From Duganella alba (lineage in GTDB: Bacteria; Pseudomonadota; Gammaproteobacteria; Burkholderiales; Burkholderiaceae_D), in contig NZ_WKJN01000003.1 of NCBI RefSeq assembly GCF_009674495.1, forward strand, positions 1 through 64,000: DNA of 64,000 bases. Reading direction: 5' to 3'. The notes beneath the pieces are model-generated. The model saw only the letters and a list, made by a program, of their open reading frames with translations, did no database searches and was not told the DNA's origin. The position numbers and the translations under genes are program-made. The stretch's first letter is position 1. Each line of letters begins with the position of its first letter. Below are positions 52,311 to 61,093 of this stretch, in pieces.

Positions 52311-53423
52311 TTATGGCAACGGCAGCAAAATACGGAAATCCGTAAATCCAGGCCGGCTCTCGCACTCGATCACGCCCATGTGCTGTTGCACGAAGGTCTG
52401 TGCCAAGGTCAGCCCCAGGCCGCTGCCGCCCTCCCTGCCTGACACCAATGGGTAGAAGATGCGGTCGCGGATCTGGGGTGCGATACCCGGTCCATTGTCA
52501 ATGATATGCAAGTCTAATGCCAGCCCGTAACGGACCTTGGCCAGCGTGACCTGGCGCGCCACCCGCGTCTTGAAAACGATCTGCGCATCGCCCGCCTCGA
52601 TCTGCGCCGCCAGCGCCTGGGCGGCGTTGTGCGCGATGTTGAGCACGGTCTGGATCAGCTGCTCCTTGTCGCCCCGGAACTCGGGAATCGAGGCGTCATA
52701 GTCGCGCAGGATGGTCAGGCCGGACGGGAACTCGGCCAGCATCAGGCTGCGCACGCGCTCCAGCACTTCGTGGATGTTGACGTCGCCGACGATGTGCGGC
52801 CGGCGGTGCGGCGCCAGCAGGCGGTCGACCAGGGTCTGCAGGCGGTCGGCCTCCTTGATGATGACCTGGGTGTATTCGCGCAGCTGCACCGCGTGCAGCG
52901 CCGGCAGTTCCATCTCCAGCAGCTGCGCGGCGCCACGGATGCCGCCCAGCGGATTCTTGATCTCGTGCGCCAGGTTGCGGATCAGCTCCTTGTTGACCTG
53001 GCTCTGGTCGAGGATGCGCTCCTCGCGGTCCAGCTTCAGGTGCTGCTGGTTTTCCCGCAGTTCGATCAGCACGTGGCCGGCCGGCTCGTCCAGCACCGAG
53101 ACGATGCTGTGCACATGCAGCGGCTCGCGGCCGGCGCGTTCCAGCGTCAGGTCCTGGCGCAGGTCGGAAAATTTGTGTTCGCGCGCCTGTGCGACAATAT
53201 TGTCCAGCTCGTCTGGATTGACGAACTGCGCGCCGAGCTTCTGGCGCGACAGCGCCTTCAGCGAGTTCTCCAGCAGGTTCTCGGCGGCGGCGTTGGCGTA
53301 GGCGATGTGGCCGCCGGCGTCCAGCATGACCACGGCCGAAGCCAGCAGCTCCAGGCCGGCCAGCGCCGGAGGCCGGTTGATGGCGGCGGCCGCGCGGGCC
53401 GCAATATTACTTACTAGGCTCAT
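52311..53423 (-). CDS. ntrB: Nitrogen regulation sensor histidine kinase NtrB
   Basis: NtrB is a cytoplasmic kinase/phosphatase that sets NtrC phosphorylation under PII control. The 370-residue protein has an N-terminal PAS domain (about 22-120), the dimerisation/phosphoacceptor segment with His153 in RNLAHEIKNPLGGIRG, and an ATPase domain with NIAHNAAQAL, DNGPGI and GREGGSGLGLTLAQ. No membrane segment is present, as expected. Its start overlaps the stop of the DUF4124 gene (ATGA), so the two are translationally coupled. Confidence 0.96.
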   Translation of the reverse strand: MSLVSNIAARAAAAINRPPALAGLELLASAVVMLDAGGHIAYANAAAENLLENSLKALSRQKLGAQFVNPDELDNIVAQAREHKFSDLRQDLTLERAGREPLHVHSIVSVLDEPAGHVLIELRENQQHLKLDREERILDQSQVNKELIRNLAHEIKNPLGGIRGAAQLLEMELPALHAVQLREYTQVIIKEADRLQTLVDRLLAPHRRPHIVGDVNIHEVLERVRSLMLAEFPSGLTILRDYDASIPEFRGDKEQLIQTVLNIAHNAAQALAAQIEAGDAQIVFKTRVARQVTLAKVRYGLALDLHIIDNGPGIAPQIRDRIFYPLVSGREGGSGLGLTLAQTFVQQHMGVIECESRPGFTDFRILLPLP

Positions 53424-53902
53424 CGGATATTCGCAATCTCACGTTTCAAGGCATCGACATTCTTTTCCGAGCGGCTGATGCTGTCACGCAGCGTGGCCAC
53501 CCGTTCCTGGTACTTCGCATAGTTGCGTTCGTCGCCGCGCCGTTCCGGCTCGCCGTTGTTGAATTCGCGGCGCATGTCCGTCAGCTTTTGCTGTTCGGTC
53601 TTGAGCTCGTCTTCCAGAATGCCGCGGCGGTCGGCGTCGCGCGCGCGCTGCTCGGCGTTGTCGACGCGCGGGAACTCGCCCGGCGTGGTCACCGGCGCGG
53701 CGTTCCGTGCCGCTGGCGCCGCGCGCCGCGTGGGCGCCGGCACCGTCATGCCGGGCAGGTCCATCAGCTTGCAGTAGCTGCCGCGGTTGATGTCGGTGAA
53801 CTCGACACTGCCACCGGGCGGTTGGCATTTGTAGATCTGTCCATGTGCGGCGGCGGAAGCCAACAGCGCCAGCAGCGCACTCAGTTTCAAACTCGTTGTC
53901 AT
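53420..53902 (-). CDS. DUF4124-type secreted protein between glnA and ntrB
   Basis: I place the start at ATG 53902 (MTTSLKLSALLALLASAAAH), which gives a signal peptide ending near residue 20; an upstream in-frame ATG at 53950 would bury it. The 160-residue protein carries the DUF4124 signature IYKCQPPGGSVEFTDINRG (about 23-41), a Pro/Ala-rich middle and a strongly charged helical or coiled-coil C-terminus (residues about 90-160). It would be periplasmic. It follows the glnA terminator by about 50 bases and overlaps ntrB by four bases. DUF4124 genes at this spot are, as far as I recall, frequent in this family. Function unknown. Confidence 0.85.
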   Translation of the reverse strand: MTTSLKLSALLALLASAAAHGQIYKCQPPGGSVEFTDINRGSYCKLMDLPGMTVPAPTRRAAPAARNAAPVTTPGEFPRVDNAEQRARDADRRGILEDELKTEQQKLTDMRREFNNGEPERRGDERNYAKYQERVATLRDSISRSEKNVDALKREIANIR

Positions 53903-53952
53903 TCGTAAATCCGTGGGTGGAACCTGTCCCTCCGAATATACAGCATCCAAAT

Positions 53953-53984
53953 AAAAACGCGGGGAAAGCTCTGCTCGCCCCGCG
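53953..53984 (-). terminator. Intrinsic terminator after glnA
   Basis: On the minus strand CGCGGGG pairs with CCCCGCG around a 13-base loop, followed by five T. It would limit readthrough into DUF4124-ntrBC and so separate high glnA from low ntrBC expression. Confidence 0.7.
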
Positions 53985-54011
53985 TTCTGTATGACCGGCT
54001 GACGCCAGTGA

Positions 54012-55427
54012 TTACAGCGAGTAGTACATGTCGAACTCAGCAGGGTGAGTGGTCATGCGCATACGTTGTACGTCTTGCATTTTCAGCTCGATGTAGGCAT
54101 CGATCATGGAATCGCTGAACACGCCGCCACGGGTCAGGAACTCGCGGTCTTTGTTCAGGTTGTCCAGGGCTTCTTCCAGCGAAGCGCACACGGTTGGGAT
54201 CAGTGCGTCTTCTTCCGGCGGCAGGTGGTACAGATCTTTCGATGCTGCTTCGCCTGGGTGGATCTTGTTCTGGATACCGTCCAGACCGGCCATCAGCAGC
54301 GCCGAGAAGCACAGGTAGACGTTGGCCAGTGGATCAGGGAAGCGGGTTTCGATACGACGGCCTTTTGGATTGGCCACGTGTGGAATACGGATCGACGCCG
54401 AACGGTTTTTCGCCGAGTAAGCCAGTTTCACTGGCGCTTCGAAGCCTGGCACCAGACGCTTGTACGAGTTGGTGCCTGGGTTGGTGATCGCGTTCAGTGC
54501 CTTGGCGTGCTTGATGATGCCGCCGATGTAGTACAGCGCGGTTTCCGACAGGCCGGCATAGCCGTCGCCTGCGAACAGGTTGACGCCGCCTTTCCAGATC
54601 GACTGGTGCACGTGCATGCCCGAACCGTTGTCGCCAACGATAGGTTTCGGCATGAAGGTCGCGGTTTTGCCGTAGCTGTGGGCCACGTTCCAGACCACGT
54701 ATTTCAGGTTCTGGGTCCAGTCGGCGCGCTCGACCAGGGTCGAGAACTTGGTGCCGATTTCGTTCTGGCCAGCGCCGGCCACTTCGTGGTGGTGCACTTC
54801 AACCGGGATGCCCAGCGATTCCAGGATCAGGCACATTTCCGAACGCATGTCCTGGAAGCTGTCCACTGGTGGCACTGGGAAGTAGCCGCCCTTGACGGTT
54901 GGACGGTGGCCGCTGTTGCCGCCTTCGATTTCCTTGTCGGTCGACCACGACGCTTCGTCGGAATCCACTTTGACGAAGCAGCCGGACATGTCGATCTTCC
55001 AGCGCACGCTGTCGAAGATGAAGAATTCTGGTTCCGGGCCGAAGTAGGCGGTATCGCCGATGCCCGACGATTTCAGGTAGGCTTCCGCGCGCTTGGCGAT
55101 GGAGCGTGGATCACGGTCGTAGCCCTTGCCGTCGGCTGGCTCGATCACGTCGCATTGCATGAACAGCGTGGTCTCTTCCATGAACGGGTCGATGTTCGCG
55201 GTGTTTGGATCAGGCATCAGAATCATGTCGGATGCTTCAATACCCTTCCAGCCGGCGATCGAGGAACCGTCAAACGCGTGACCCGATTCGAACTTGTCGA
55301 TGTCGAAAGCCGACACAGGCACGGTGACGTGCTGTTCTTTACCACGGGTATCAGCGAAACGGAAATCAACGAATTTGACTTCGTTTTCCTGGACCATTTT
55401 CAGAACTTCTGCGGCTGTCATTGCCAT
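54012..55427 (-). CDS. glnA: Glutamine synthetase type I
   Basis: Glutamine synthetase makes glutamine from glutamate, ammonia and ATP in a cytoplasmic dodecamer. The 471-residue protein has the GSI-beta features: FDGSSIAGW, the metal-binding [18 protein letters not shown], and the adenylylation segment DLYHLPPEE with Tyr400, the residue that GlnE (encoded in this window) would modify. Upstream are a sigma-54 promoter (55473-55488) and two NtrC-type sites. Downstream, past a terminator, are DUF4124-ntrB-ntrC, the regulators of its transcription. ATG 55427 is used; a second ATG lies two codons on. Confidence 0.98.
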   Translation of the reverse strand: MAMTAAEVLKMVQENEVKFVDFRFADTRGKEQHVTVPVSAFDIDKFESGHAFDGSSIAGWKGIEASDMILMPDPNTANIDPFMEETTLFMQCDVIEPADGKGYDRDPRSIAKRAEAYLKSSGIGDTAYFGPEPEFFIFDSVRWKIDMSGCFVKVDSDEASWSTDKEIEGGNSGHRPTVKGGYFPVPPVDSFQDMRSEMCLILESLGIPVEVHHHEVAGAGQNEIGTKFSTLVERADWTQNLKYVVWNVAHSYGKTATFMPKPIVGDNGSGMHVHQSIWKGGVNLFAGDGYAGLSETALYYIGGIIKHAKALNAITNPGTNSYKRLVPGFEAPVKLAYSAKNRSASIRIPHVANPKGRRIETRFPDPLANVYLCFSALLMAGLDGIQNKIHPGEAASKDLYHLPPEEDALIPTVCASLEEALDNLNKDREFLTRGGVFSDSMIDAYIELKMQDVQRMRMTTHPAEFDMYYSL

Positions 55428-55472
55428 GCGTATCTCCTAAAGGGAATGTGTGGAACTCGTGAGGCGTAAGTA

Positions 55473-55488
55473 AGCAGTATCTGTGCCA
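55473..55488 (-). promoter_or_regulatory. Sigma-54 promoter of glnA
   Basis: On the minus strand TGGCAC-AGATA-CTGCT keeps the diagnostic GG-N10-GC of -24/-12 promoters and differs from TTGCT at one base. It lies 46 bases before the glnA ATG, in a 315-base gene-free gap (55428-55742) that holds otherwise only the two NtrC sites below and a rhodanese promoter element. Confidence 0.75.
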
Positions 55489-55595
55489 GCCCGAAACTCA
55501 TATCGATATGTTGGTAGCGTCTTTGAACTTGGGTGCAAAATGAATCTAAAATTCACGAGCGTGTCCAATTGCCCAAATTGTCAGCAGATCAGTCT

Positions 55596-55612
55596 CGCAC
55601 TTCTTTAGTGCG
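55596..55612. promoter_or_regulatory. NtrC-binding site 1 upstream of glnA
   Basis: CGCACTTCTTTAGTGCG is a 17-bp palindrome fitting the NtrC pattern GCACY-N5-RGTGC. Its centre is roughly 140 bases upstream of the predicted sigma-54 start, a normal enhancer distance. Confidence 0.65.
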
Positions 55613-55624
55613 TTTCCAGTATTT

Positions 55625-55641
55625 TGCACCTTGTAAGTGCA
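55625..55641. promoter_or_regulatory. NtrC-binding site 2 upstream of glnA
   Basis: TGCACCTTGTAAGTGCA matches the NtrC consensus TGCACY-N5-RGTGCA fully. It is centred 29 bases from site 1, close to three helical turns, as expected for cooperative binding. Confidence 0.75.
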
Positions 55642-55708
55642 TTTTAGGATTTTTTCTGAAAAGCGCATGGTTTTGGTGCATCGCAATCGCGGGCCGCGCA
55701 CGGACGCC

Positions 55709-55714
55709 TATAAT
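55709..55714 (+). promoter_or_regulatory. -10 element of the rhodanese gene
   Basis: A consensus TATAAT lies 29 bases before the rhodanese ATG. No good -35 was found at the proper distance. Confidence 0.45.
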
Positions 55715-55742
55715 AAACTTAAACTTATTACCGGAAAACCTT

Positions 55743-56201
55743 ATGAGCAAAATAGATGAGATTCTGGCTTTGGCGCGCAGCCGGAGCAAGGACTGGCCCT
55801 ATGCCGGCGCGGTCACGCCGCAGGAAGCGTTTGAATTGCTGAGTGCGGAAAACGCGGTCAAGCTGGTCGATGTGCGCACCAACGCCGAGCGCGACTGGGT
55901 GGGCCGCGTGGCCATTCCGGAAGCCCAACATGGTGCGGTGCAATGGGCGACTTATCCAGGCGGCAACGCCAACCATGAATTCATCGAGCAATTAAATTCG
56001 GTGGCGCGCAAGGATCAGGTCATTTTGTTCTTGTGCCGATCGGGCGTGCGCTCGCGTGGTGCAGCCAAGCTGGCGACCGAGCACGGCTACCAGCACTGCT
56101 ACGACATCCTGGAAGGCTTCGAAGGCGACAAGGACGAGCTGGGCCACCGCAAGAATGTCAGCGGCTGGTGCAAGGCCGGCCTGCCCTGGATCGGCGCCTG
56201 A
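55743..56201 (+). CDS. Rhodanese-like sulfurtransferase
   Basis: ATG at 55743 (MSKIDEILAL) is the likely start; the frame continues upstream to 55533 but that part covers the glnA control region. The 152-residue single-domain rhodanese has LVDVRTNAERDWVGRV (41-56) and the active-site loop LCRSGVRSRGAA with Cys98 at its start. It would accept or donate persulfide sulfur in the cytoplasm; partners are unknown. Its stop is one base from the stop of the convergent TAXI gene. Confidence 0.88.
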   Translation: MSKIDEILALARSRSKDWPYAGAVTPQEAFELLSAENAVKLVDVRTNAERDWVGRVAIPEAQHGAVQWATYPGGNANHEFIEQLNSVARKDQVILFLCRSGVRSRGAAKLATEHGYQHCYDILEGFEGDKDELGHRKNVSGWCKAGLPWIGA

Positions 56202-56202
56202 T

Positions 56203-57588
56203 TTAGACGGGCACGGCTTCCGGTGCGGCGGGGCTGGCCTCGCCCATCAGGAACAGGATGCGCTTGCGCACGAACTGGATGTGGCTGCGCAAGCCGTACA
56301 AGCCGTCGGCAAACGACAGCGGTATCGATACCTGGTTGACCAGCTCCTCGATCTCGTCGAGACGCTTGAGCTGCTCCTCATACACCTGCATGCGCGTCGC
56401 CTGCGGCGCTTCCTCGACACGCTGTTCCACCGCCCGCAACTGGCCGTACCATTTGTACACGCGCGAACGGATGCGCCACACGTACAGCGGCGGAATCACC
56501 TTCGACAGCGGCAGGATCAGCGCACCCAGCGCCACCACCAGCACCCACATGCGGTCGAAGAAGTTGGCCAGCCAGAAGGTCATGTAGCGCTGCAGGAATG
56601 GCGGCCCGCTCTTGTAGAACTTGGCCGCTTCGGCATCGACCGGAATCTCGGTGTACTTGGCCGACGGGAATTGCCCCTGCTGCTGGAACCAGCCCGCGCC
56701 GCTATGAATGGTCGATGCCGCCTGCACGAACAAATCCACCAGCGCCGAATGCAGATCCTCCCGCGCCACCAGCGTGGCGGTCGGCGCGATCAGGTTGTAG
56801 TCTTCGGACGGAATATTGCGCCCCAGATCGACAATGCCCTGTGGCAGCATCACATGCGTCAGGAACGGCATCTTGCGCGCGTAGGCCTCGGCCTGGTTGA
56901 AGTCGAACAGCTTGATACCCGGCGTTTGTAGCAGCATCTGGATCAGCGGCGCTTCCGGCGCCGAGGTGAACACCAGGCCGTCGATGCGGCCTTCCAGCAA
57001 CTCCACCGTGGCCGGCGTATTCGCCAGCGAAAAGCGCTCTACTTCGTCCTTCTCGACGCCATTCAGCTCCAGGATCTGGCGGAACAGCCGTGGCGAACCG
57101 GCGCCCTTGGGACCGTAATTGATCTTCTTGCCACGCAAATCAGTCAGCTTGGTGATCGGCGGCTTGCTCTTGTCCTCGCGAATGAACAACCACAGCGGCT
57201 CAACAAACAGGCTGCCCAGCGAGGACAGGCCCTCGCGCTCGGCGGCTTCCTCGTTGGTCGAACCGCTTTGCACGAAGGCGATATCCACCTTGCCGTCGCG
57301 CAGGTTGCGCAGGTTCTCGCTGGAACCGGCGGACGGCACCATGGTCACCTTCACGCCATGCTTGGCCAGCGCGGCGGCATACTTCTTGCCGAATTCCTCG
57401 TAAGCCGAGTTCTCCTGGCCGGTGCCGAGCCGCACCGAGCGCGGCGGCGCCGGGTCCACCAGCCAGTACGCCAGCAGGCAGACGCCGACGATCAACAACA
57501 CCGTCGGCGCAGCGGCGACAAACAGATCCCGGAGCGAGAACTGGGTGAACTTCAGGATTTTGGACATGTGGTGGCGCATAGGTTTCAT
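56203..57588 (-). CDS. Membrane-anchored TAXI-family TRAP solute-binding protein
   Basis: The 461-residue protein has an N-terminal membrane segment (about 24-44), a TAXI-type binding domain (VRLGTGQENSAYEEFGKKYA; VDIAFVQSGSTNEEA; GKKINYGPKGAGSPRLFRQI), then a second membrane segment (about 347-370) and a cytoplasmic coiled-coil tail (VEQRVEEAPQATRMQVYEEQ). Classical TAXI proteins are free periplasmic receptors for a TRAP permease; here both ends are anchored and no DctM/DctQ-type permease is nearby. I use ATG 57588 (MKPMRHHMSK); TTG 57606, ATG 57600 and ATG 57567 are alternatives. The ligand may be a dicarboxylate or glutamate by family analogy only. Confidence 0.82.
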   Translation of the reverse strand: MKPMRHHMSKILKFTQFSLRDLFVAAAPTVLLIVGVCLLAYWLVDPAPPRSVRLGTGQENSAYEEFGKKYAAALAKHGVKVTMVPSAGSSENLRNLRDGKVDIAFVQSGSTNEEAAEREGLSSLGSLFVEPLWLFIREDKSKPPITKLTDLRGKKINYGPKGAGSPRLFRQILELNGVEKDEVERFSLANTPATVELLEGRIDGLVFTSAPEAPLIQMLLQTPGIKLFDFNQAEAYARKMPFLTHVMLPQGIVDLGRNIPSEDYNLIAPTATLVAREDLHSALVDLFVQAASTIHSGAGWFQQQGQFPSAKYTEIPVDAEAAKFYKSGPPFLQRYMTFWLANFFDRMWVLVVALGALILPLSKVIPPLYVWRIRSRVYKWYGQLRAVEQRVEEAPQATRMQVYEEQLKRLDEIEELVNQVSIPLSFADGLYGLRSHIQFVRKRILFLMGEASPAAPEAVPV

Positions 57589-57660
57589 GGGCTCACACAT
57601 TGCCAAGAAATAGGCAACTATGCAAGAGAAACACGCGACCGAAGAGTGAGTCGCACAGCA

Positions 57661-57736
57661 ACCCTTTGAGGCAAAGGGTCTGACCGAGGGTCCGGAGAGG
57701 GGCTTCGCCCCGCCGGCCCATGGGCCGGCCCCTGGC
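57661..57736. repeat. Dispersed structured repeat, copy 2, with adjoining hairpin
   Basis: 57673-57736 matches copy 1 (22826-22890) in inverted orientation, including the palindrome GCCGGCCCATGGGCCGGC (57712-57729). An extra perfect hairpin ACCCTTTG-AGG-CAAAGGGT (57661-57679) overlaps its left end. It lies just after the 3' end of the penicillin-binding protein gene. Confidence 0.75.
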
Positions 57737-57758
57737 GGAGCGCCGTGCGGGGTAAAAG

Positions 57759-60700
57759 TCAGCCGCCGCAGGCCTGCAATGGCAGCTTAGTGACTTCGGG
57801 TGCAACTCCCCCGACTTTAACCACAGCCGCCGTGCCGGGTTTCGGCGCGGCATGCGGCTCAATCAGCGGCATCAGATTAGGCGCCAGCACCACCAGCAAC
57901 TGCACCGGCAGCGCACTGGTAAAGTCATAATTCTTCGACTCCGGCCCATGCACATACGCCGTCATCGAACCAAAGAAGCGCTCGCCGATATTGAACACAA
58001 ACGTCGCCGACCGGTTCACATACCGCGACTCGATCAAGCGCCCGCCCGCCGCATACACATCAAAGCGCTGGTCGCCAGTCCCCGTCTTGCCGCCCACCGG
58101 AATAATCGAACCATCCGCCGCCACAAACGCTGCCTTGGCGCGCTTGGCCGTACCATCCGACACCACGCCACGGATCGCATCGGCCACCACGCGCGCCACT
58201 TCCGGCGCCAGTACCTGCTCGTTGGTGGTCGGCGGCGCCTTGGTGATCAGCGTTTCATACGGCGTGCCCTGCGCGAAATGCAGCGACGTGATGCGCTGCG
58301 AACTCTTGCGCACGCCGCCATTCACCACAATCCCCATCAGCTCCGCCAGCGCGGCCGGCCGGTCGGCCGACGCACCCAGCGTGGTCGCATACGACGGCAC
58401 CAGCGATTCGAACGGATAGCCCATCTTCTTCCACTGCTTGTGGATTTCCATGAAGCCTTCCACCTCGATCAGCCCGGCGATGCGCTTGTCCTGGGCGTGC
58501 TTGCGGTGCGTCTTGAACAGCCACTGGTACACGTCCTGACGTTCCTGCTCGCTGGCCTTGGTCATCTCGCTCAAGGTCGCGCCCGGATGCAGGCGCAGAT
58601 ACGCCGCCATCCACAGTTCCAGCGGATGCACGCTGGCCAGGTAGCCGCGGTCCGCCAGCGACCAGTTGCCGATCGCGTACTGGTCGTACAGCTTGGCCAC
58701 GCGCTCGTCCGGCACCTCATTCTGCGACGGCAGGTTCTCTTTCAGGAAGGCCGCAAACTGCTCCTGCGTCGCCAACGGATACACGGTGCGGTGGATCACC
58801 GCCAGCCGCACCGGCGTGCTGCGGATGTTCGCCAGCAGGATCTTGTCGATTTCCTCCGGCGGCTTGCCCTTGTACTTGGCGTAGAAGCGGCCCAGGAATT
58901 CCTTGCCCTCCTTGTCGGCAAAGCGCGCCAGGTAGCCGGCGCGGCGCGGATCATCCGCATCCGCCAGCAGCGACGCCGACGAACCCGGATTGGAGAACAT
59001 GTAGAACTTGGCCACGTCGCGCATCAGGCGCACGAACACCAGGTTGGTCGAATGGCGCAGTGCCTCGGTCACGGTCAGGATCTTCGAGTTGTCCTCTTTC
59101 GAGAAGTTGCCGAAGTGGTGCAGCCCGCCGCCGGTGAAGAAGCCTTCGCCCGGATTGCCCGAATACTTGCGTTCCATGGCCGCGTTCAGCATCGGCGTCA
59201 ACTCGCGCTTGTCGATCGCCAGCGGCTTCAGGTAGTCCAGCGCCCACTGCGAAATCTTGTCCTGCGGATCGACCTTGACCTGGCCCAGCGCCGCCGCATC
59301 CATGCCGCCGTACTTCTTGTGCAGCTGGTCGACGATGTCCAGATAAGTGATCAGCGTGCGCAGCTTGGCGGTCGAACCAAGGTCCAGCTTGGCGCCCTCG
59401 TTGATGTCCAGCGGCTGGTCGAAGTTATCCGTTTGCAGGCGCAGCAGGTTGTTGTCCTTGCCCTTTTCCAGCAAGGTGAAGCTGTACACCACGTTGGCCG
59501 GATCGCCGTTGCCCAGCATGCCTTTGCCGGTCAGGCCGGCGGCCTTGGCTTTTTCCGGATCGCGCAGATCGCGCAGCACCTGCGTGACGGCGGTCTGCGC
59601 CTGCGCGTCCAGCGTGCTGACCACGCTCAGGTCGAGGCGGTCCAGGTTGTACATGCGGTTGTCGCCCAGCAGATTGGCCAGGTGGTTGCGGATCGCGTTC
59701 GAGGCCTTGCGGCTGACGAAGGTCTGCGCCGGCGCCGATTGCAGGCCGTTGCCCGTGGCCGGATGCAGGTGCTGCTGCAAAGCCACGTCGCGCATGGCCG
59801 GCGTGATGGCGCCGTCGTTGGCCAGGATGCGCAGGTGGCTGTTGGCCAGCACTTCCAGATCGGCCGCGCCGTCGCCCAGGTAATAGCTTGGACGGCGCTG
59901 CGCGATCATCAGGCTCAGCGCTTCCTTGAACACCAGCGCGGTTTCCGCATCCGGCTTGTCCAGCTTGCCGCTGAGGCGCTTGTTGACGTCGTCAAACGAA
60001 CGGCCGTACCACACCCACATGCCGTCGCCGATACCGTTCACCTCGCCATAGCCCGGCTTGGCCGACAGCGGCACGGTGTTCAGGTATTCGATGACGATGC
60101 GGCGGCGCGCCTTCAGCGTTTCCGGGCCGTCCTGATACGAGCGCAGGCTGGCCGACACCATCTGCTGCAGCTTGTCCTTCATCGAACCGGTGCGGCCTTC
60201 CGGCGAGTGGCGATACTTTTCGATCTGCGTCGCCAGCGTGCTGCCGCCGGCCGCGCGGTGACCGCCGGCCACGGCGCTGACGCTCTTCTCCAGCACCGCC
60301 TTGCCCAGCCGGTCCCACTCCACCGCCGGATTGCGCTTCGGATAGGTGTTGTCGAGCAGCTCGCGGTTTTCGATGAACAGCAGGCTGCTGATCAGCACCG
60401 GCGGCGCCTGCTCGAACTTGTTGTAGATGCGTTCCGGATAACTGGCGGCAAACAGCTCCTGCGCGCGGCAGTCGACGATGCGCAGGCCGGTCTTGGTCTT
60501 TTCGCGGTAGGTGGCGAACACGCCCATGTCGGCCAGCTCGGCCATTTTCGGCGAGATGCGCGCCTGCGCCGCGACCTGGTAGTCGCGCTGGCTCAGCTTG
60601 CCGATGTAGTCCGGCAGGCCGGCATAGCCCAGGCGTTCGTCATACGGGCTGTCGTGCGGGAAGCGGATCGACTTGCTCGCTCCCTTCTCGACCTTGTAGG

Positions 60701-60929
60701 TCATCTTGCTGGCGAGGTCGGTGAACACGCGCGCCTGCATCGACGAGGTCAGCGTTTCGCGATAACCCCAGTAGACGGCAAACGACACGCCAACCAGCAG
60801 CACCAGCAGGAAGGCATTGCGCGGACGCTTGCTCTTCTTTGGCGCACCGGACTCCGGCGGTGGCGGCGGGTCCATTTGTGCTTGCGCCAGATGGGCTTCG
60901 GTTGATTCAGGTGTATTAGGAGGCAGCAT
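57759..60929 (-). CDS. Atypical bifunctional (class A) penicillin-binding protein
   Basis: The 1056-residue protein has a Pro-rich cytoplasmic head, one membrane anchor (about 39-55), a glycosyltransferase-51 domain and a transpeptidase domain, so it would polymerise and cross-link peptidoglycan. Transpeptidase motifs are present: LGSTAK with the active Ser near 517, STN near 627 and GGKTGTG near 946. The glycosyltransferase motifs are divergent: FIENRELLDNTYPKRNPAVE (Glu near 184) instead of EDxxFxxHxG, and GGSTLATQIEKYRHS instead of GGSTITQQLxKN. The transpeptidase half is much longer than in PBP1a. It is a single gene, with the repeat copy 2 downstream. Confidence 0.85.
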   Translation of the reverse strand: MLPPNTPESTEAHLAQAQMDPPPPPESGAPKKSKRPRNAFLLVLLVGVSFAVYWGYRETLTSSMQARVFTDLASKMTYKVEKGASKSIRFPHDSPYDERLGYAGLPDYIGKLSQRDYQVAAQARISPKMAELADMGVFATYREKTKTGLRIVDCRAQELFAASYPERIYNKFEQAPPVLISSLLFIENRELLDNTYPKRNPAVEWDRLGKAVLEKSVSAVAGGHRAAGGSTLATQIEKYRHSPEGRTGSMKDKLQQMVSASLRSYQDGPETLKARRRIVIEYLNTVPLSAKPGYGEVNGIGDGMWVWYGRSFDDVNKRLSGKLDKPDAETALVFKEALSLMIAQRRPSYYLGDGAADLEVLANSHLRILANDGAITPAMRDVALQQHLHPATGNGLQSAPAQTFVSRKASNAIRNHLANLLGDNRMYNLDRLDLSVVSTLDAQAQTAVTQVLRDLRDPEKAKAAGLTGKGMLGNGDPANVVYSFTLLEKGKDNNLLRLQTDNFDQPLDINEGAKLDLGSTAKLRTLITYLDIVDQLHKKYGGMDAAALGQVKVDPQDKISQWALDYLKPLAIDKRELTPMLNAAMERKYSGNPGEGFFTGGGLHHFGNFSKEDNSKILTVTEALRHSTNLVFVRLMRDVAKFYMFSNPGSSASLLADADDPRRAGYLARFADKEGKEFLGRFYAKYKGKPPEEIDKILLANIRSTPVRLAVIHRTVYPLATQEQFAAFLKENLPSQNEVPDERVAKLYDQYAIGNWSLADRGYLASVHPLELWMAAYLRLHPGATLSEMTKASEQERQDVYQWLFKTHRKHAQDKRIAGLIEVEGFMEIHKQWKKMGYPFESLVPSYATTLGASADRPAALAELMGIVVNGGVRKSSQRITSLHFAQGTPYETLITKAPPTTNEQVLAPEVARVVADAIRGVVSDGTAKRAKAAFVAADGSIIPVGGKTGTGDQRFDVYAAGGRLIESRYVNRSATFVFNIGERFFGSMTAYVHGPESKNYDFTSALPVQLLVVLAPNLMPLIEPHAAPKPGTAAVVKVGGVAPEVTKLPLQACGG

Positions 60930-61030
60930 CGCGATGTTTCAGTAAAACTTACTAGTTACCATTGCACCACATCAGAGCGCCGCTGACGGGAGCGAACGCA
61001 CAATAAATCAAAAGCGCCGTTTATTTTCGC

Positions 61031-61068
61031 AAAAAAACAACGGCGCTCTCCTGTGTGGGAGAGCGCCG
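61031..61068 (-). terminator. Intrinsic terminator ending the cinA-like operon
   Basis: On the minus strand CGGCGCTCTCC pairs with GGAGAGCGCCG around a six-base loop, followed by TTG and seven T. Confidence 0.85.
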
Positions 61069-61093
61069 CGTCATCCTGCCGTCACAATGCGGA

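Noticed and set aside
55533..55742. N-terminal extension of the rhodanese gene up to 55533.
   Set aside because: It would translate through the NtrC sites and the TATAAT element; the conserved protein begins at ATG 55743.
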